Shown here: piece by piece, positions 1 to 14,100 of the stretch
How positions within the stretch are numbered: the stretch's first letter is position 1
Layout: each line of letters begins with the position of its first letter
From: Notospermus geniculatus
Taxonomy: Eukaryota > Nemertea > Pilidiophora > Heteronemertea > Lineidae
Direction: 5' to 3'
DNA length: 64,000 bases
NCBI GenBank assembly: GCA_002633025.1
Contig: NMRB01002453.1
Coordinates: forward strand, 41,615-105,614
Translations under genes and position numbers: made by a program
The notes under the pieces: model-generated
Databases searched by the model: none
Seen by the model: the letters and a program-made list of their open reading frames with translations, nothing else
What the model was told of the DNA's origin: nothing

Positions 1-146
1 ACAAATGGCATGCTGTCCTTAATTGAGAGGTGTCCTGATTATAGAGGTTGAAATCAATAGAAATGACCAGTTTGGGACTGAAAATCGCTGTCCTGATTAG
101 AGAGGTGTCCTCCTGGCAGAGGTGTCCATTAAGGGAGGTTCCACTG
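1..146. repeat. 3' part of a TA-flanked MITE-like repeat
   Basis: The stretch holds repeated GAGAGGTGTCC-type units and ends GGGAGGTTCCACTG followed by TA. This resembles the end of a Tc1/mariner or pogo-type non-autonomous element whose other end lies outside the window. Confidence 0.4.
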
Positions 147-468
147 TATTAATATCCGTGGTGAAATTTTGATTTCGCGATTTTCGCGAGAATTTTTAAA
201 CGCGAAAATATTTGCGTATATACGGTATTACGAATTTACCTGCACCAATGGGCGGAACTAAGCAAGACAATGAGGGCATATGAACAAGCTTGGCTGGAAA
301 AGTAGATCAAATCCAAATTTACAATAAATCTACCTATTGGTGGATTGTAACTTACTAGAGTCAACTGGATGGCAATTTTTGGACGTACTGAACTTGAGCT
401 TTTGGAGGGATTTACATCACTGCATTATCATTTGTACGGTAACTGGATGGACATTACTGGTTCATATA
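147..468. other. Intergenic, no gene seen
   Basis: It is AT-rich. A short CGCGAAAAT-rich stretch at about 170-230 is related to the repeat at 469-695. No exon is supported. Confidence 0.5.
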
Positions 469-695
469 CTGTAAAGCAAGATAATTTTGCGGCTGGAAAT
501 GTTCGCGAATCAAGAATTATAGAAATATTTGCGGCAGGATATTTTCGCGAGTCTCTGCCATTTTTTCAGTTTTTTTTCACGGTCTATATTTATCACTTGC
601 ATGTATTTATATTCGCGACAGGAAATTTTCGCGACTCATACACTCTCGCGAAATTCGCGAAAATTTCCTGCACGCAAATTTTTCCTGCTTTACAG
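469..695. repeat. CTGTAAAGCA hairpin MITE, copy 1
   Basis: It has terminal inverted repeats CTGTAAAGCAAGA and TCCTGCTTTACAG, with an interior rich in TTTTCGCGA. A close copy lies at 40420-40645 and a relative at 30030-30237. Open frames here run through the repeat and are not genes. Confidence 0.7.
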
Positions 696-1049
696 CATTC
701 AGTTACATCAATTCCTCATAGCAGGAAAGTCAATACAAACACTCGACAAATTTGTAACGAACTGCCAAGTTTGTGGTTAACAACACTGAATAGCATTGAA
801 TGAACTGTGATACACAAAACAATTCAAGAGTTGTAAAGATTGGAGAGCCTGAGGCAAATGAAGATTAGTAATATAGACATTTACATTTGGAATATCCTTC
901 TAATAATCAATATGATACACAACATGTACATACATACTACACTACTTGGATATAAAAAGTGATATTTACACAATATCCCATATATACTGCTCTACCAATA
1001 TACATATTAACAGCAATAATACACAATCTTTTAAAAATCCATATAGTGT

Positions 1050-1055
1050 TTTATT
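1050..1055 (-). other. Candidate polyadenylation signal of the receptor gene
   Basis: AATAAA on the minus strand lies about 1.1 kb downstream of the stop codon at 2132. The 696-2131 region holds no other convincing exon and is probably 3' untranslated or flanking sequence. Transcript evidence is absent. Confidence 0.35.
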
Positions 1056-2131
1056 AAATATCCATGTCTCATTTGTATAGTTTATAAAACAATCCAGGAT
1101 TCCATTTCAATGATAAAATCACATTCAACGTTTGTAATTCCTGGTTCCATGAATAATTAACATTTGGAATGTGCCAAAGATATGACGGATTCAATAACAA
1201 ATCATGTAAAATACGTTTTGTAAATATTTTGCTTTGAGATAACGTAGAATATGCCATTTTACAAGGCAACAGTATGAAAACATTCTTGTGATAGAAAATG
1301 TGTCCTGCAGTCAGCATGAAACTGTGGTTGTTCTGTTTCCATCACTGAGAAACTAACTGTGCATTTTTATCATCACTTTGCAATGGGGAACCGGTGTGCC
1401 CAAAGGAGGCGCTGGGAAACAACTCAGTTTTAACACACGTTGAAAACGTCACTGACGTCGCACATCATTTCATGGCGTTATGTCGGATGCGTCATTCAGA
1501 ATCAATGACGTTGCTCTTCATTGTGTTGTTTATGCTAAAATAGTCAATTTTATCCGTCGATGAAATTCAACATGTTCCTGCTTGAATTTTCATTTGAAAA
1601 CATTCAGATACATTGAGTCAGTCCTATACTTAATGATAAACGTGTAAAAAATAGACTACTTCACGTATATTTGGGCTAGAAGTAGGGTGTAGTTTCAGAA
1701 TTAAATGGCAAATAACGTTGGCTTCACTTTTGACGTCATAGTTCCACGGGTTCCTCATAGCCACAACCTTCCACTGAGAGAAATATTCCACACACTTGAT
1801 ACTGCTGATAATTCAGTACCGATGAGTAGCTTGTGATGGCCTCCTTTGTACTTACCAGGGCCAATAATGCTATAGCGTCGGCCCTGACGGAAAAATGAAA
1901 TACAATACAAATTCAGTACCTGATAAAATCCTCATGGCTGATATCATGGAGAGAGACGTCAACATCTGTCCTGAGAAAGATATGATTCTGACACATCTCT
2001 GAGAGCAAGGCACCAATTTCTGGCCGATGAGATGATGATGACAATAATCTCGATCAACACATGCTGCCTTTTTATCAGTGCAAATAAGACTCCCAAATGG
2101 TTACATTTTACTTTTGAGTTTGGCACACACG

Positions 2132-5100
2132 CTACACCGATGTCGTCCCTGACACTTCAAATTTCGCAGCTGGAGATACTGGTGTTTCTGACTGCGAGCC
2201 AGCAAATCGGTAAGATTTTGACCGAAGCTCATCAGCAGCATTAACGTCGTCATACGATGGTGGTGGAACGCGATACGACTGTGTCTGCCGATCTGGTAAC
2301 TGGTCATATTTGCTTGGTTTATACAGCTTAGAATCATCATTCGGTTGCATTTCTCTTGGGAGCTTGCGATCTTGTCGTTGATCAGCAGCCATCGGCCTGT
2401 ACTGGCCAAGAGTCTTTTTGTGGGCACCACTGACTTCCCTTGGTCTGGATTTTGGACGTGCGTCACGCTGGTGCAGGTTTGGTTTTAGGATAATTTCTGG
2501 GTTATCCGGTTGAAATCTGTATGACCTGGTTGGCCTGTCCACAGGTTCGCGGTCATAATCATAATCTGTTGGTGGATGGCGATATGACTGTGTTTCCCTT
2601 CCAGGCAACTGTTCTCCGGGCCGTTTTGGCGCCGTCTTTTCTCCCCGTTCTCTCAGCGGGGTACGACTGATGCTTGAGCCATCACCTGGCGATCTTGCTG
2701 TGTCGTCCATCTCCACTGGTGGCTGTGGGTACTTCCGTGGCTGATCATCTCTGAAAGATCGTCCTTCCGGGGTGCGGTCTTCATCAGGGGGAGGTTGTCT
2801 CCCTGAAGGGACATTCCTTCTGTTGTTACCATCGGGGCGGTAATCTGCCAGTGTCATTGGCTTCTCGTTCCGTTTACGATACTGACGCGGGCGGTCATCA
2901 TAAGGCGGACCTCCTGGTGGTTCTCTATCCTGTGGTTCAAAATACCGCCTCGGTTTCTTAGGGGAATAATCCTCTGGTAGTTCCATAATTGTATCAGTGT
3001 CATCTGTGTATCTGTAAGACTGGGTACCTCGCGGAGGGGGAGCTTCCCTGTTGATGATAGCCAACTCCCTATATGACTGCGTCTCTCGTGGACGTTGTGG
3101 GAATCTGGGAGGGCCATGAACGTCCACTACGCCTCCAACTGCACCGTCAAGTTGCTGAAATGAATAGCAGTTACACAGTAAGAGCTGTGGCACAAATAAG
3201 ATTTGAAACATAGAAAATGAACAACAACTGAAGTAAATTACATTTTGAAAAGGGTAGGGACCAGGTGCAGATCCAAGGAGGGGGCACACCTGGCCCGTGC
3301 CCCCTCTATTGTGGAAAATCTTTGAAATTGACCGGGAAATTTCGAAATTTTTGAAAATATGACCAAGGTTTTCCACGATGTGCGCTGGCAGTGCTCCCTC
3401 TTTCCCATGATTCTGGATCCGCCCATGGGGACGCACCTAACGCGATGCATTGACGCACGCGGCAAAGGCTTTGTTATTTTCCACCGCACTGCACACAAAC
3501 AAAGGTTTTCAAAGCATTTGGCGCATGCGTTGCCCCGTCGCATGCGATATCGCGTTAGGTGTGTCCCTACCTAACTGATGGCAATGCCATGTTGTTAAGA
3601 ACAGTGTCTCACCTGCGAAGATGCCCTGCTCATTGCCTTTTCCTCCCTTGATAACAGGCTGATGGGAACTTCATCCAGCTCCATGCCAAGGTTGTCAAAT
3701 CCCTGCATCTCAATACCTGGTCCACCATCTAGAATGAAACAAATGTACCAACTTAACTGGAGAAACATTTACAAATATCATTGTGACCCGTCACAGCAAA
3801 ACCCGCCTTAAGTCACACAAGATATATCCCAGGATGAACCAAAATAACTCCATGAAATAAAGGAAGAAATGTATTCACTCTGATTTTCAAAAGAGAGAGA
3901 CAATAAGGCTAGCCCTACTGAAATTGACACAACACTGATCTCAACCTGCCAACCTCAGAGCAAAATATCACTCAAGGATTTTTACTTAGTCAATTTTCTC
4001 TCGTCTGTGGCAAAGGATTTTCGATTAAAAGGGACAGTACACTTCCACGGCGACGTGCCATGGAATGCTGTCATGTGATTTTCACACATGCTCTATGGCA
4101 AAATGATGCCAGTCAAATGACGCAGTCCCTACCGCACACGGTGAGGTTTTTTCCTCGCGAGGAAATAAATATCAAACATGTTGAATATTCTGCTCAAGGG
4201 CAGTTGAGGCAAAAAACTCGCAAGAAATCCGCTGCACACGAGAGGAAATTGGCCGAGTAAAAATCATTGAATGACATTTTCTCAGCTAATTTCTCTCGTG
4301 TGCGGCAGGCTTTAGCAGTAGCACTGGTTTTGTGGTAACGGGTCATAGCGAGCTTGAAGAAAAATAGTGCCAATGGCACTGTGCCCGCTTGGCTTTTTAG
4401 CACAGTGGTTGAAAGCATAAGCCATCAGAATCCCATACAGGTCATCTTTGACGATATCTGTGACCAAAGCATACATAGCAGATTTTGCGAGTTTGGTTTT
4501 GGCCTCCTGGTGGCAAAGTCTAGAATTAGATTTCACCAAAATGTCGTCAGGAAGTCACCACCACCTAGAGGTAAATACATACAAAGGTTCAATACAATAG
4601 CTCAAACGATTATCAAAATATAGCCCTTTTAAGTTTTTCACAAAACGCCCCCTACCTACCAAAATAGGAATCGCATCGCACCCAAAATCGAACTTGACCT
4701 AGATTTTTTGGTCATACACACCTGTATGCAATATGAAAAAGATCCTTCAAAAACTGAAGGTGCTATCCATCTGACAAGGAAAAATTTGATATTTTCATTT
4801 TGGCCCCCTAGTGGCAAAGTCAAGAATCAGATTGCGCCGAAACTTTGTGTGCAAGTCACGACAAACTAGAGGTACATACATACAAAGTTTCATCGCGATA
4901 GCTCAAGTCATTCTCAAAATACAGGCCTTTGAATTTTTTCACAAAACGCCCCCTACTGGCCAAAGTAGGAATCGCATCGCACCCAAAATCGAACTTGACC
5001 TAGATTTTGTGGTCATACACACCCATATGCAATATGAAAATGATCCGTCAAAAACTGAAGGCGCTATCCATCTGACAAGGAAAAAGTTTACGGACACACG

Positions 5101-8100
5101 CACTAACGCACGCACGCACGACAGACCACCACTAAAGGCGCCAAGCACAGCATAAGCCCTTTTTGGCCTATGGGCCAAGCGGGCTAAAAAGCACAAGATT
5201 AAGGTGCTTTCACACCAAAACACAACTACAGCGTACAAGATCTCTGTGGGCCGTATTCAAAAAGGGTGTTTAAGACTTAGACGCATGTAACTTCGTCCAA
5301 TGTATGATGGAAGTGTGTGCATTTAGTGAAGTTACACGCGTCTCAGTCTTAAGTGCGCGATGACCACCCTTTTTGAATACAGCCCTATGTTTTCACGGGG
5401 GTAAATATTCCCCATGCAATCAATACGTCATGAAAACGTCAGGAAAACCCTAAGATGTTGAAAGTAAAGGATATACACTCACTGTGATGAATTAACTCTT
5501 GTCTGTTCGCCATTAATTCTTCATCTTTCTTCTCATCTGCCTTCTTCTTACAAAGATAGACCAACACCACAACAACTGGCACAACAATGAAGATGACAAC
5601 AATCGGGGCAACAATGGCTGCAACATTACTGTCCTCTCCACTATCAGTTCCAGGCGCTGGAAATAAAATACATCAATGAACACAAAATGTTCACAATTTC
5701 ACAATACGGAGGTTTGGAAATCAAATGATAAACGTAAACTTTACGACGTTATTTTTCATACTACACATTAACCAGATTTTATATTGCATTTCCGGTACAA
5801 AAATAACGTTGTCGTTAAGATTCTTCATACAATTTGTTCAAAGCAATTATGATTTTCATCACAAAAATTTGAGAATACTCACGGACACAGTCTTCCTCAT
5901 CGCTGCCATCGTTGCACTCCTTGACCCCATTACACTGTTGTAAAGTTGTATAGCACTTACTCTTATCCTTACACGCCAGCTTCCGGTAGGCATTACACAA
6001 GACAGGGGAAACTGAAATAAATAAATTCAAGCTGCAATTTATGGGGCCTGTCAAGGATATTGTCAGACACCAAACTGTGGTTTGTCAGGCACCCCCCTGT
6101 TGCTGCTTGACACATTGGCGGGTACAATCCAGATGATTTTTGTATAACAATCCAATAAATGACAGTCTCCAAATCCTGTTTGACAGGCACAAAACAAACT
6201 TTGTCTGACACTTTGTCAGATTCCTTCAAAACACTATCTTGAGGCCTGAAATTGTAAGGTAAACAAGCACAGCATTGAACGTCCCCCGTCGCCCCGGGTG
6301 CAAGTCCGCCGGTCATGTATTTTGAAGATTCCATTCAGTATTAATGGCACAATCACAGTTTCTGTGATTCGGCTTTTGGGCCCCCTGGTGGCAAAGCGGA
6401 AAATCATATTTGGTCGATTCTTTGACGCCGCACACCGTTGGCCCATGATACATCTCTCCACAAAATATCAATCCAAAATTTTCAGTCGTTCAGAAGTTAC
6501 AGACCGAAAGGGAACTTTTGTGGATTTTACAAAGTGCCCCTACAGGGCTGAAAAATGAATTAAATTGAAAACCCGCAGAGTATATTATGTACCCTTGCTA
6601 GATGAGCCTACCATAAAAATTTCGTGAAATTCCGTTGAGTATTAAAGGCGTAATCACAGTTTTTGTGTTTTTGCTTTTGGCCCCCTGGTGGCAAAGTGGA
6701 GAATCGGATTTGGCCGATTCTTTCACGCGACACACCTTTGGCCCGTGATACATCCCTCCACCAAATATGAATCCAAAATCTTCAGTCGTTCTTAAGTTAT
6801 AGAGCGGAAGGGACTAGTAGCGGCGAGCGGCGAGCGGCATAGGCGCGCGGACGGCCGGTATTTTCAAGTCCCCCTCCGAGGGCTCCGGGGGACAATGACA
6901 CTGACAGAAACAAAATGTCTGTGGTATGATTAACAGCTGAAATGGTCTTCCAACTAAAACAGTGGAGTGTTTACCGGTAGGCTACTGTACTTACCTGTAG
7001 CAACTGGCTTGTCCAGTTTACACTTGGCAATGCCCCATTGCTGGAACAGACGGTTATCAAGGCAGTAGCTGTATTCTGCGCAATAGAATGCACCAGAAAT
7101 GCTGTTACACTGAGACTCTGGAAGAAAAGATGACAATCAGCTACCATGGACAATCAAACTCTCCTGCCCAGGGGACAGGGCTCACATTTGGGGGTGACGT
7201 GGGCGAAAATTTTGCCCAAAATAACTCCTCGGGAGACAGAAAGTCTCCCGAGGAGACAGGCAGTAAAGTCACCTATTGTTTGAGGCAGGCCACAGGTACC
7301 ACTGTCTTTGTTGGGCAGCTACTAACACCCCCTTACTCTTAGCTCATTATAATTTGTAAGGTGCACCAATCACTTCTGTGGCCTCTGGCACAATAAATAA
7401 CTCAAGTTTTTCATCTAAATGGTTGTAATCTAAATTTAGCATCCTAGAATGGATTCAAATCCTGCGATTTGATGGGAACTAGCCTCTAAATCTCACTCCA
7501 AGTGGAAGAGGAAGGCAGTGAACGCCTATACTCAGACTGACGGAGCACTCACCTTTAGTTGCGTGAGTGTATGACACATACGTCATCTTCAGAAACAAGG
7601 CACCCTTGTACGATCCACTGAGATGCACGAAAATGCCACGCTTCCCAACAGATCCGTGGTTATTATTACCCAATTTTTGATCTACGCTTGTAACGCCATC
7701 ACGGAGGTCTAAATTTAACTGGGCTGAAAAGTGGAAGAATTACAAACTTGAGTCACAGTTTTTGATAAATCAAATATTAGTGCCAGATTAGACATCCTGC
7801 CATTGTAACACTTGGATATATGACAGGATTGAATTGAAATATGATGGCTAGTCTGAAACAGAATGGGCTATATTCATAAGGGGTGTTCAGCCTAATCAGC
7901 GTGCAAGTTCTGCATTATACAGCCAGGATAAAGGCCTAGAAAACAAATTTTGTCTGATGTCTGTATGGTGCTTTACCCGCTGGATAATGACACGTGTCTA
8001 ATTGTCCTGCATCTAAGTCCAAGACGACAAAGGAAATGTCGAACGATTAGGCAGGCTTGTCTAGACTTTGTCCAACACTTTCTTTTGTCCTCCCACACTG

Positions 8101-11100
8101 AGACACAGAAAAGGTAGATGCGTGTGATCATCTTGTGGGTAAATGCCAGAGATCAGGCAGCATATAGAAAGCAGAACAATAGATACTTTTCTAGGCCTTT
8201 AACCTGTGTAATACATAATTTGTGCGCTGATTAGGCTAAACACTCTTTATGAATACGGCCCTGTAAGTAATTCCTGAATGAAGGCAGACATAGCCATCAA
8301 AACTGAGGAAATCCAGCCGTTTTTACTTTTTATTTTTTAAACAAAACACACCAACTCTCTTACAGACCTTCTGGATCTTTCTTGTACTCCACTTGATACT
8401 GTAGCTTTGTGTATGGTTTGGGGATCTCAATCACCCAGATACAGTCAATGTAGGTATCATTTATCGTCTTCTTATCATACTCAATTTTGCCGCCATAACT
8501 TTTAGACACTGGTAAGTAGCCACCACAATCTGAAACAGATCAATTTCCATCAGCTGAATGTTGATGTACGTGTGAAAACTTACGAAAGTTTATTGGGTCT
8601 TACTTGCCATTGTAGCAAGGCACAAGGCACCATGGCTTACTCTCCCACGCAATGGACTGAAGAGCCAGGGATGATTAATCCCACATGGCCCAGGATTTGA
8701 AACTGGGACCTACTGCTTGTTAAGCAGACGTGATAACCACTAGGCTGTCACGAGGCAATGTTTAAAGCCATACAATCACGAGAGCTACTGTAGCCGTCGA
8801 TTCACATTTTTATTCGAACAAAAATGCGAGAAAGTTTGTTAGCAAAAGTTAGATGACGAAAAACAAGTGTTGTGGTCAGAGTCGATTCAATCAGATTATT
8901 TCACATGGAAGCATGCCACTTTCGCGTGACTTTTTCAACGAGTGTTCGAACCAAAATCTGAATCGACGGCTACGGTAGCTCTCGTGATTGTATGGCTTTA
9001 AAGTGACCTTCACACTTACTGGTGTCTGGTTTTTCTTCCCATTCAGCGCCTGTATACTTGTTATACTCCGCAACAAATCCAACTTTTTGATCCTGACGCC
9101 AATTAATAATTGAACCAGTCTCGAACGTCATTGTGAATCGTGGTGACGGAATGAGGAGAGCAGGCCGAACACTCTTGCTGGTAAATTCACCCAACTTTTC
9201 AACGCCCGAGCGAATCTAAGAGAAATATAACGAAATAGTGTATTTAATCTGTATCCAATAGCAGCAAAATGATAGCCACTAAGAGAGCAATTTTTATCTT
9301 TTTTACTTCTGTCAGCATATGTTTACAGGGCTCAAAATTCCTCAAAGTCATTCGGTGGCCATTTTCAGAAAATGGCCACAGAAGATTGGACTCTTCTGTG
9401 GCCATGTCCAGGCCCTCTGCAGCCATTTCCATCGTTTAGTTCGATCTACATATTGAGATGGCGTGACAATTAGTTAACATCGTTAGACTTTAGTTTGATC
9501 TGCGTAGTAGAGATGGTGCGACGATTAGGACTTGCAACGCACACAACATGTATTATGATAAAGAGTAGTGTTTAGTTTGATCTGCATAGTATAGTAGAGA
9601 TGACCAGTGTTGTCAGTAAGGAATAAAGTAGGAGGTGAAAATGAAAAAAGTAGGGGGCCAACTTGTTTTTGATCACGAACGCTGGAGGTGAGGGCGCAGA
9701 GCACCTGAGGCGAGCGCCGAAGGCGTGACGCCTCGATGGGGTCCTCCCCCAGAAAATTTTGATTTCTGAAAGGCCCTTAACTGCAATCTGAGGTATTTCC
9801 AGATCCAAATTCCCCTCTAAAATCCGGAAGATTCTGTTGCTTTGGTATTACGCAGCAGGGCATGATTTTAAATTGAAAGGCCAGAAGAGGAAAAATTTTC
9901 AACTCATTCCTCAACTCATTGAAACATCACGAAATAGAATGATTCTATTCCGTGTTGCTTGAATGAATCCATTGAAATTGCAGAAAACATGAATAAAATC
10001 TACAGTATTATATTATGATGGTCTGTCTTTATTTTATTCTGTTCATAACAGGTCACTTAGGTAACCGTAGGCCCCTACAAGAGAACTTCAACAAACAGAC
10101 ATTGATTCCAGTTGGACACTGAAGTACTGGGTGACTAGTAACAATGACAATAGGCCTACTGAGATTCTATTCAGCCTCTGAGTCATAGTCACTCTCAGAA
10201 TCTGACCACGCCAGGACAAGCGCCCTTGACGGTGGCGCCATTCACTACATAAAATTGTGCTGAAGCGGCCATTTGAAGAACTAATACACCAGACGACATA
10301 TGAAAAGTTCGCAGGCATGACTGACAGATGCCATGAGTTGTCACACATGCCTACGGGACAATGTTGGGAGAAAAACAAAACTTTTATCAAATATATTCTT
10401 TATTGACATCATATAAATATGATTACCTGCTCTCTTGAAGAACCCGAAAGCCTCAAGAGTCCCGCCAGGGCGCTTTTGTTGCCGTGGAACATGAGTGGTG
10501 GGCGGTTCACCCATCTTCACAAAGCAGGCTATTGTTCCCAGCAGCCACTGTACGCAATTTATGCGATCCGCATAAATTATTGATCGGCGCATAAATTAAA
10601 AGCCAGTATATGGCGCAAGGCGGGAGCTGTGCGTCGGCCACATGGTAAAACGCGTTCATGTCGGAGTCGGAATTAGAAATGGAGGGGAATTGGTGGTATT
10701 ATTGAGTTTCTGGAGAATTGAGGCATACTGAAATCCACAATTGGTACCGTGATTTGGACACAGAACAAGCTGGAAAAAATCCCTTTTTTGAATTTTTTTG
10801 GTCAACCTTTCAAAAGTAGCCGGCCCTGAAATTGGAAGTAGGCGACGTTTTTGGCCGGCGGCCGGCTTCTAATGACAACACTGATGACGCGACGAATAGG
10901 CCAAGTTAACTTTCTAACCTACGACGGCAATCCATGGCTGCAGACAACAGGAGTAAAGGGCCACAAACTGACGAATTCTGCGGCAATTGCCACAGTGAAT
11001 TTTGAGCCCTATGTTTATTTTCAGCAGGGTTCAAAGTTCATGACCATTTGGTCTAAAATGCGATCTGGATTTTGCTCTGTGTGACCCAAAAAATTGATGT

Positions 11101-14100
11101 TCTAATGCATTTTGTATTGTATGCAACTTGATTTTTTGGCCTCTTCAACTAAAATCTGCTTTTTCAGAAAATGAACTTTGATCCCTGATCAGTACCATAA
11201 GAGGACAGTTCCAGAACACTCACCGTAATTTTGCTATTGGCGCTGGCATTCAGGTCCCAGTCATAGAAGATAAGGGTCACATTGGCATCAATGACAGGAC
11301 TCTGTACACTATACTCATAGATCTCACTACGGGAGAAGTAGCCGTATGGAAAGTTAGGAGATTTGATGACGCCACTCTCTGTTGAGAAATGCTGCTCTTT
11401 TGCTGTGAAAGGAAACAAGTGTGTGATGATGACAGTTTGACAGACATGCCATCTGAGACCTTCTGTCTAGTAAACCTGGGCACCAGGACTGGGCTCTGGT
11501 TTTTACATGGTTGGTTAAAGACCAAAAGTCGTCTCCGAATTTCGCAAATTTTCGACCCCAACCGGGGTCTTCCTCAGGCACTTGGTGGGATCTCTACTTC
11601 TAGGATCTCTAATAGAAAGTGCCTGAGGAAGACCCCGGTACCGGGGTCTTCCTCAGGCACTTTCTAGTGTTTCAGGCACTTTCTAGTGTTTCCGAATTTC
11701 GCCAATTCGTCAATTTCGCCAATTCGTCTCTGAATTTCCAAAATTCAGAGACGACTTTATGTTTACTATCATTTTGTGTGTCGTTTTTTGTGCTCTATGT
11801 TGGGTATCTGTTAGTTAAAGACCACTTATTTTTGTGAGAAAAACTACAATGTCAGCAATCTATTTATTGAAGATTAACCGATCCATCAATGGCAACACAT
11901 ACTATGCAAGGTTGACAAGGAGAAGAAATGAAATAGGTAACACCGTCTTTTGGATCAACTAGGATATATTGAGACAAGCTTTCGACCCTATCGGGCCTTC
12001 ACCCCGATAGGGTCGAAAGCTTGTCTCAATATATCCTAGTTGATCCAAAAGACGGTGTTACCTATTTCATTTCTTCTCATTCATTCAACGATCAACACGG
12101 CTATCTCTATAATTACTAGGTTGACAAGGAGAAGGACTACATACTTGTAGTATACACTGTAATTGCGAATGATGCTGGCTGCTCTGCTTTTTCAGAATTC
12201 CTCTGACAGTACCGAACACGAACTACGTTGGATATCGTCCAATATGTTCCTTGCAAGGTTTCAGGCCTGCCAGGTTTCCGCACGAAAACCTTTCCTAATG
12301 TTTCATTATATGATGAATCGAATACTGCGACACTCTGACAGCTAAAATTATAAAGAATTAATAGAAATTGATTTAAAATTTCCAAAGGTGATTGGAGATG
12401 TAGGCATGGAATAACATCAACGGGCACCACAACTACCATTCGGAACGACCTGAGGCGAACTGCTTATCTGTCCACTGGGCGGCACATTTCACCTCGGACA
12501 CAAGTCCAAGGCAGCCATATTGTTTATCGACAAACCCATGTGACCGCCGGCGTCAGGACCATGGGACTATTTTGGCCGAATTTTGGCCTGTTAAGATGTT
12601 CAACCTTATTTGTTGGATAACTTGAGGCATATTATATATCAACTTACCGGTATCTCACCCAAACTGCCAATTATTGATCAATAACGCAACGTTTTTATGC
12701 GACCTAGTTAGTTCATGCGCGCAGGTGTGATGAGGTGAACCGCATCCAAACCCTCATAAACGCGTTGAAATTGTTGCCTATTCAAGATGGCTGCCTTGGA
12801 ATTGTGTCCGAGGGGAAATGCGAGTTGTCACGGAAATTGCCGTGCAGCTGCCTTCAGAAGTTCCGAATGCACAGCTACAATGGACATCCTGAGAACATCA
12901 GGGGTTTTCACCGCTCGCTCCCTTTGTCACCGCACACAACCCCTGAGGACATTCGCTGGAATCGGTGGCATATTCAAGCCACTTGATGCCCTCACAGGAA
13001 ATGTTCATCACCCCACCGCTCCATCACAAGTTGGCCGGTAATTGATACACATAAACCACACAGGTTTAAACAAGGCTGACCCAGCAAGCACATCGATAGC
13101 GAGTGTTGCGTTCAGTTGCTTCCAGTCGCAAGGTCGATGTGCGCTAGGCTTACACATGACACTTACTTGGTTGGACACTTCAAAGAATCTGTGGTGTCAC
13201 TCCGGCAGACAGGCAATTTAGCCTCGATTTTGACATAATATCGACACTTCTTGCATCCTTCTAATTCAACTGTGCACCCCGGATACTTTATTCCGTTGCT
13301 TAGACTTGGATAATTTTTGGAAAAAATACGTTTGACGTCCCCATTTTCAAAGCCCATGAAGGGTGGCGTTGTGATGCATTGCTGCTCTGTCATCCATAAA
13401 TCACTCTTTCTGTCACCTGTAAGAGAAGAAAAGCCCAAGAAAACATTTCTCGTTAAATGAAAATTAGCAACTTGTAATTCGTAAACTACCTATGAAGATC
13501 TACAGCCATCCTCATCAAGATGAAACGAAATTTACATGGCGTCACAAAAAAGACGCAACGTCATATCTCAAAGTGATATGTCATAGTCGAAGCAAATTCG
13601 TAAATTGTAATTCATAGACGTTGCGGAACCTCCCTAAAGCGGGTGATCCACTGTCGCGATTTTGGCTTGAGACGCGGTTGCGTTCTCTTGCAGTTACCAT
13701 ATAAGGACTTCCGATTGCCATATAAGGCGATCGCAAGGGACCTCAACCCCGTCTCAAGCCCAAATCGCGACAGTGGATTCGCCGCTTAATAAAGAACACT
13801 TAGGGTGATTTTGAACAAGATGCTGACAAATTGTTAGATATAGTGCCATCTGCTGGACCCTGGGGGTAGATGAGTTAGAAAATGGAATGGTTTAGTCAAG
13901 AACTTACATGTTTCAATGTTGCAAGCTCCAAATGTTTTCGTAGTTGCATCAGTGTAACACCATGGTTTTCCATTTGCCTTGTTTTCTGGATTTCTACAGT
14001 AGTTACTCGCATCTTTCACTGTGGCGTCGGGAAACCGTGATGCTGATAATGCAGGACTGATACTTTCCCAAGGTTTGCAAGTTAATCCAGAAGCTGTGAA

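Noticed and set aside
12787-13041. Plus-strand open frame with a mitochondrial-signal-like start and a GTAATT donor
   Set aside because: Its sequence around 12885-12960 recurs near 36900-36965 and lies beside the CCTCGGACACAA inverted repeat. It overlaps an intron of the receptor gene and no downstream exon was found.
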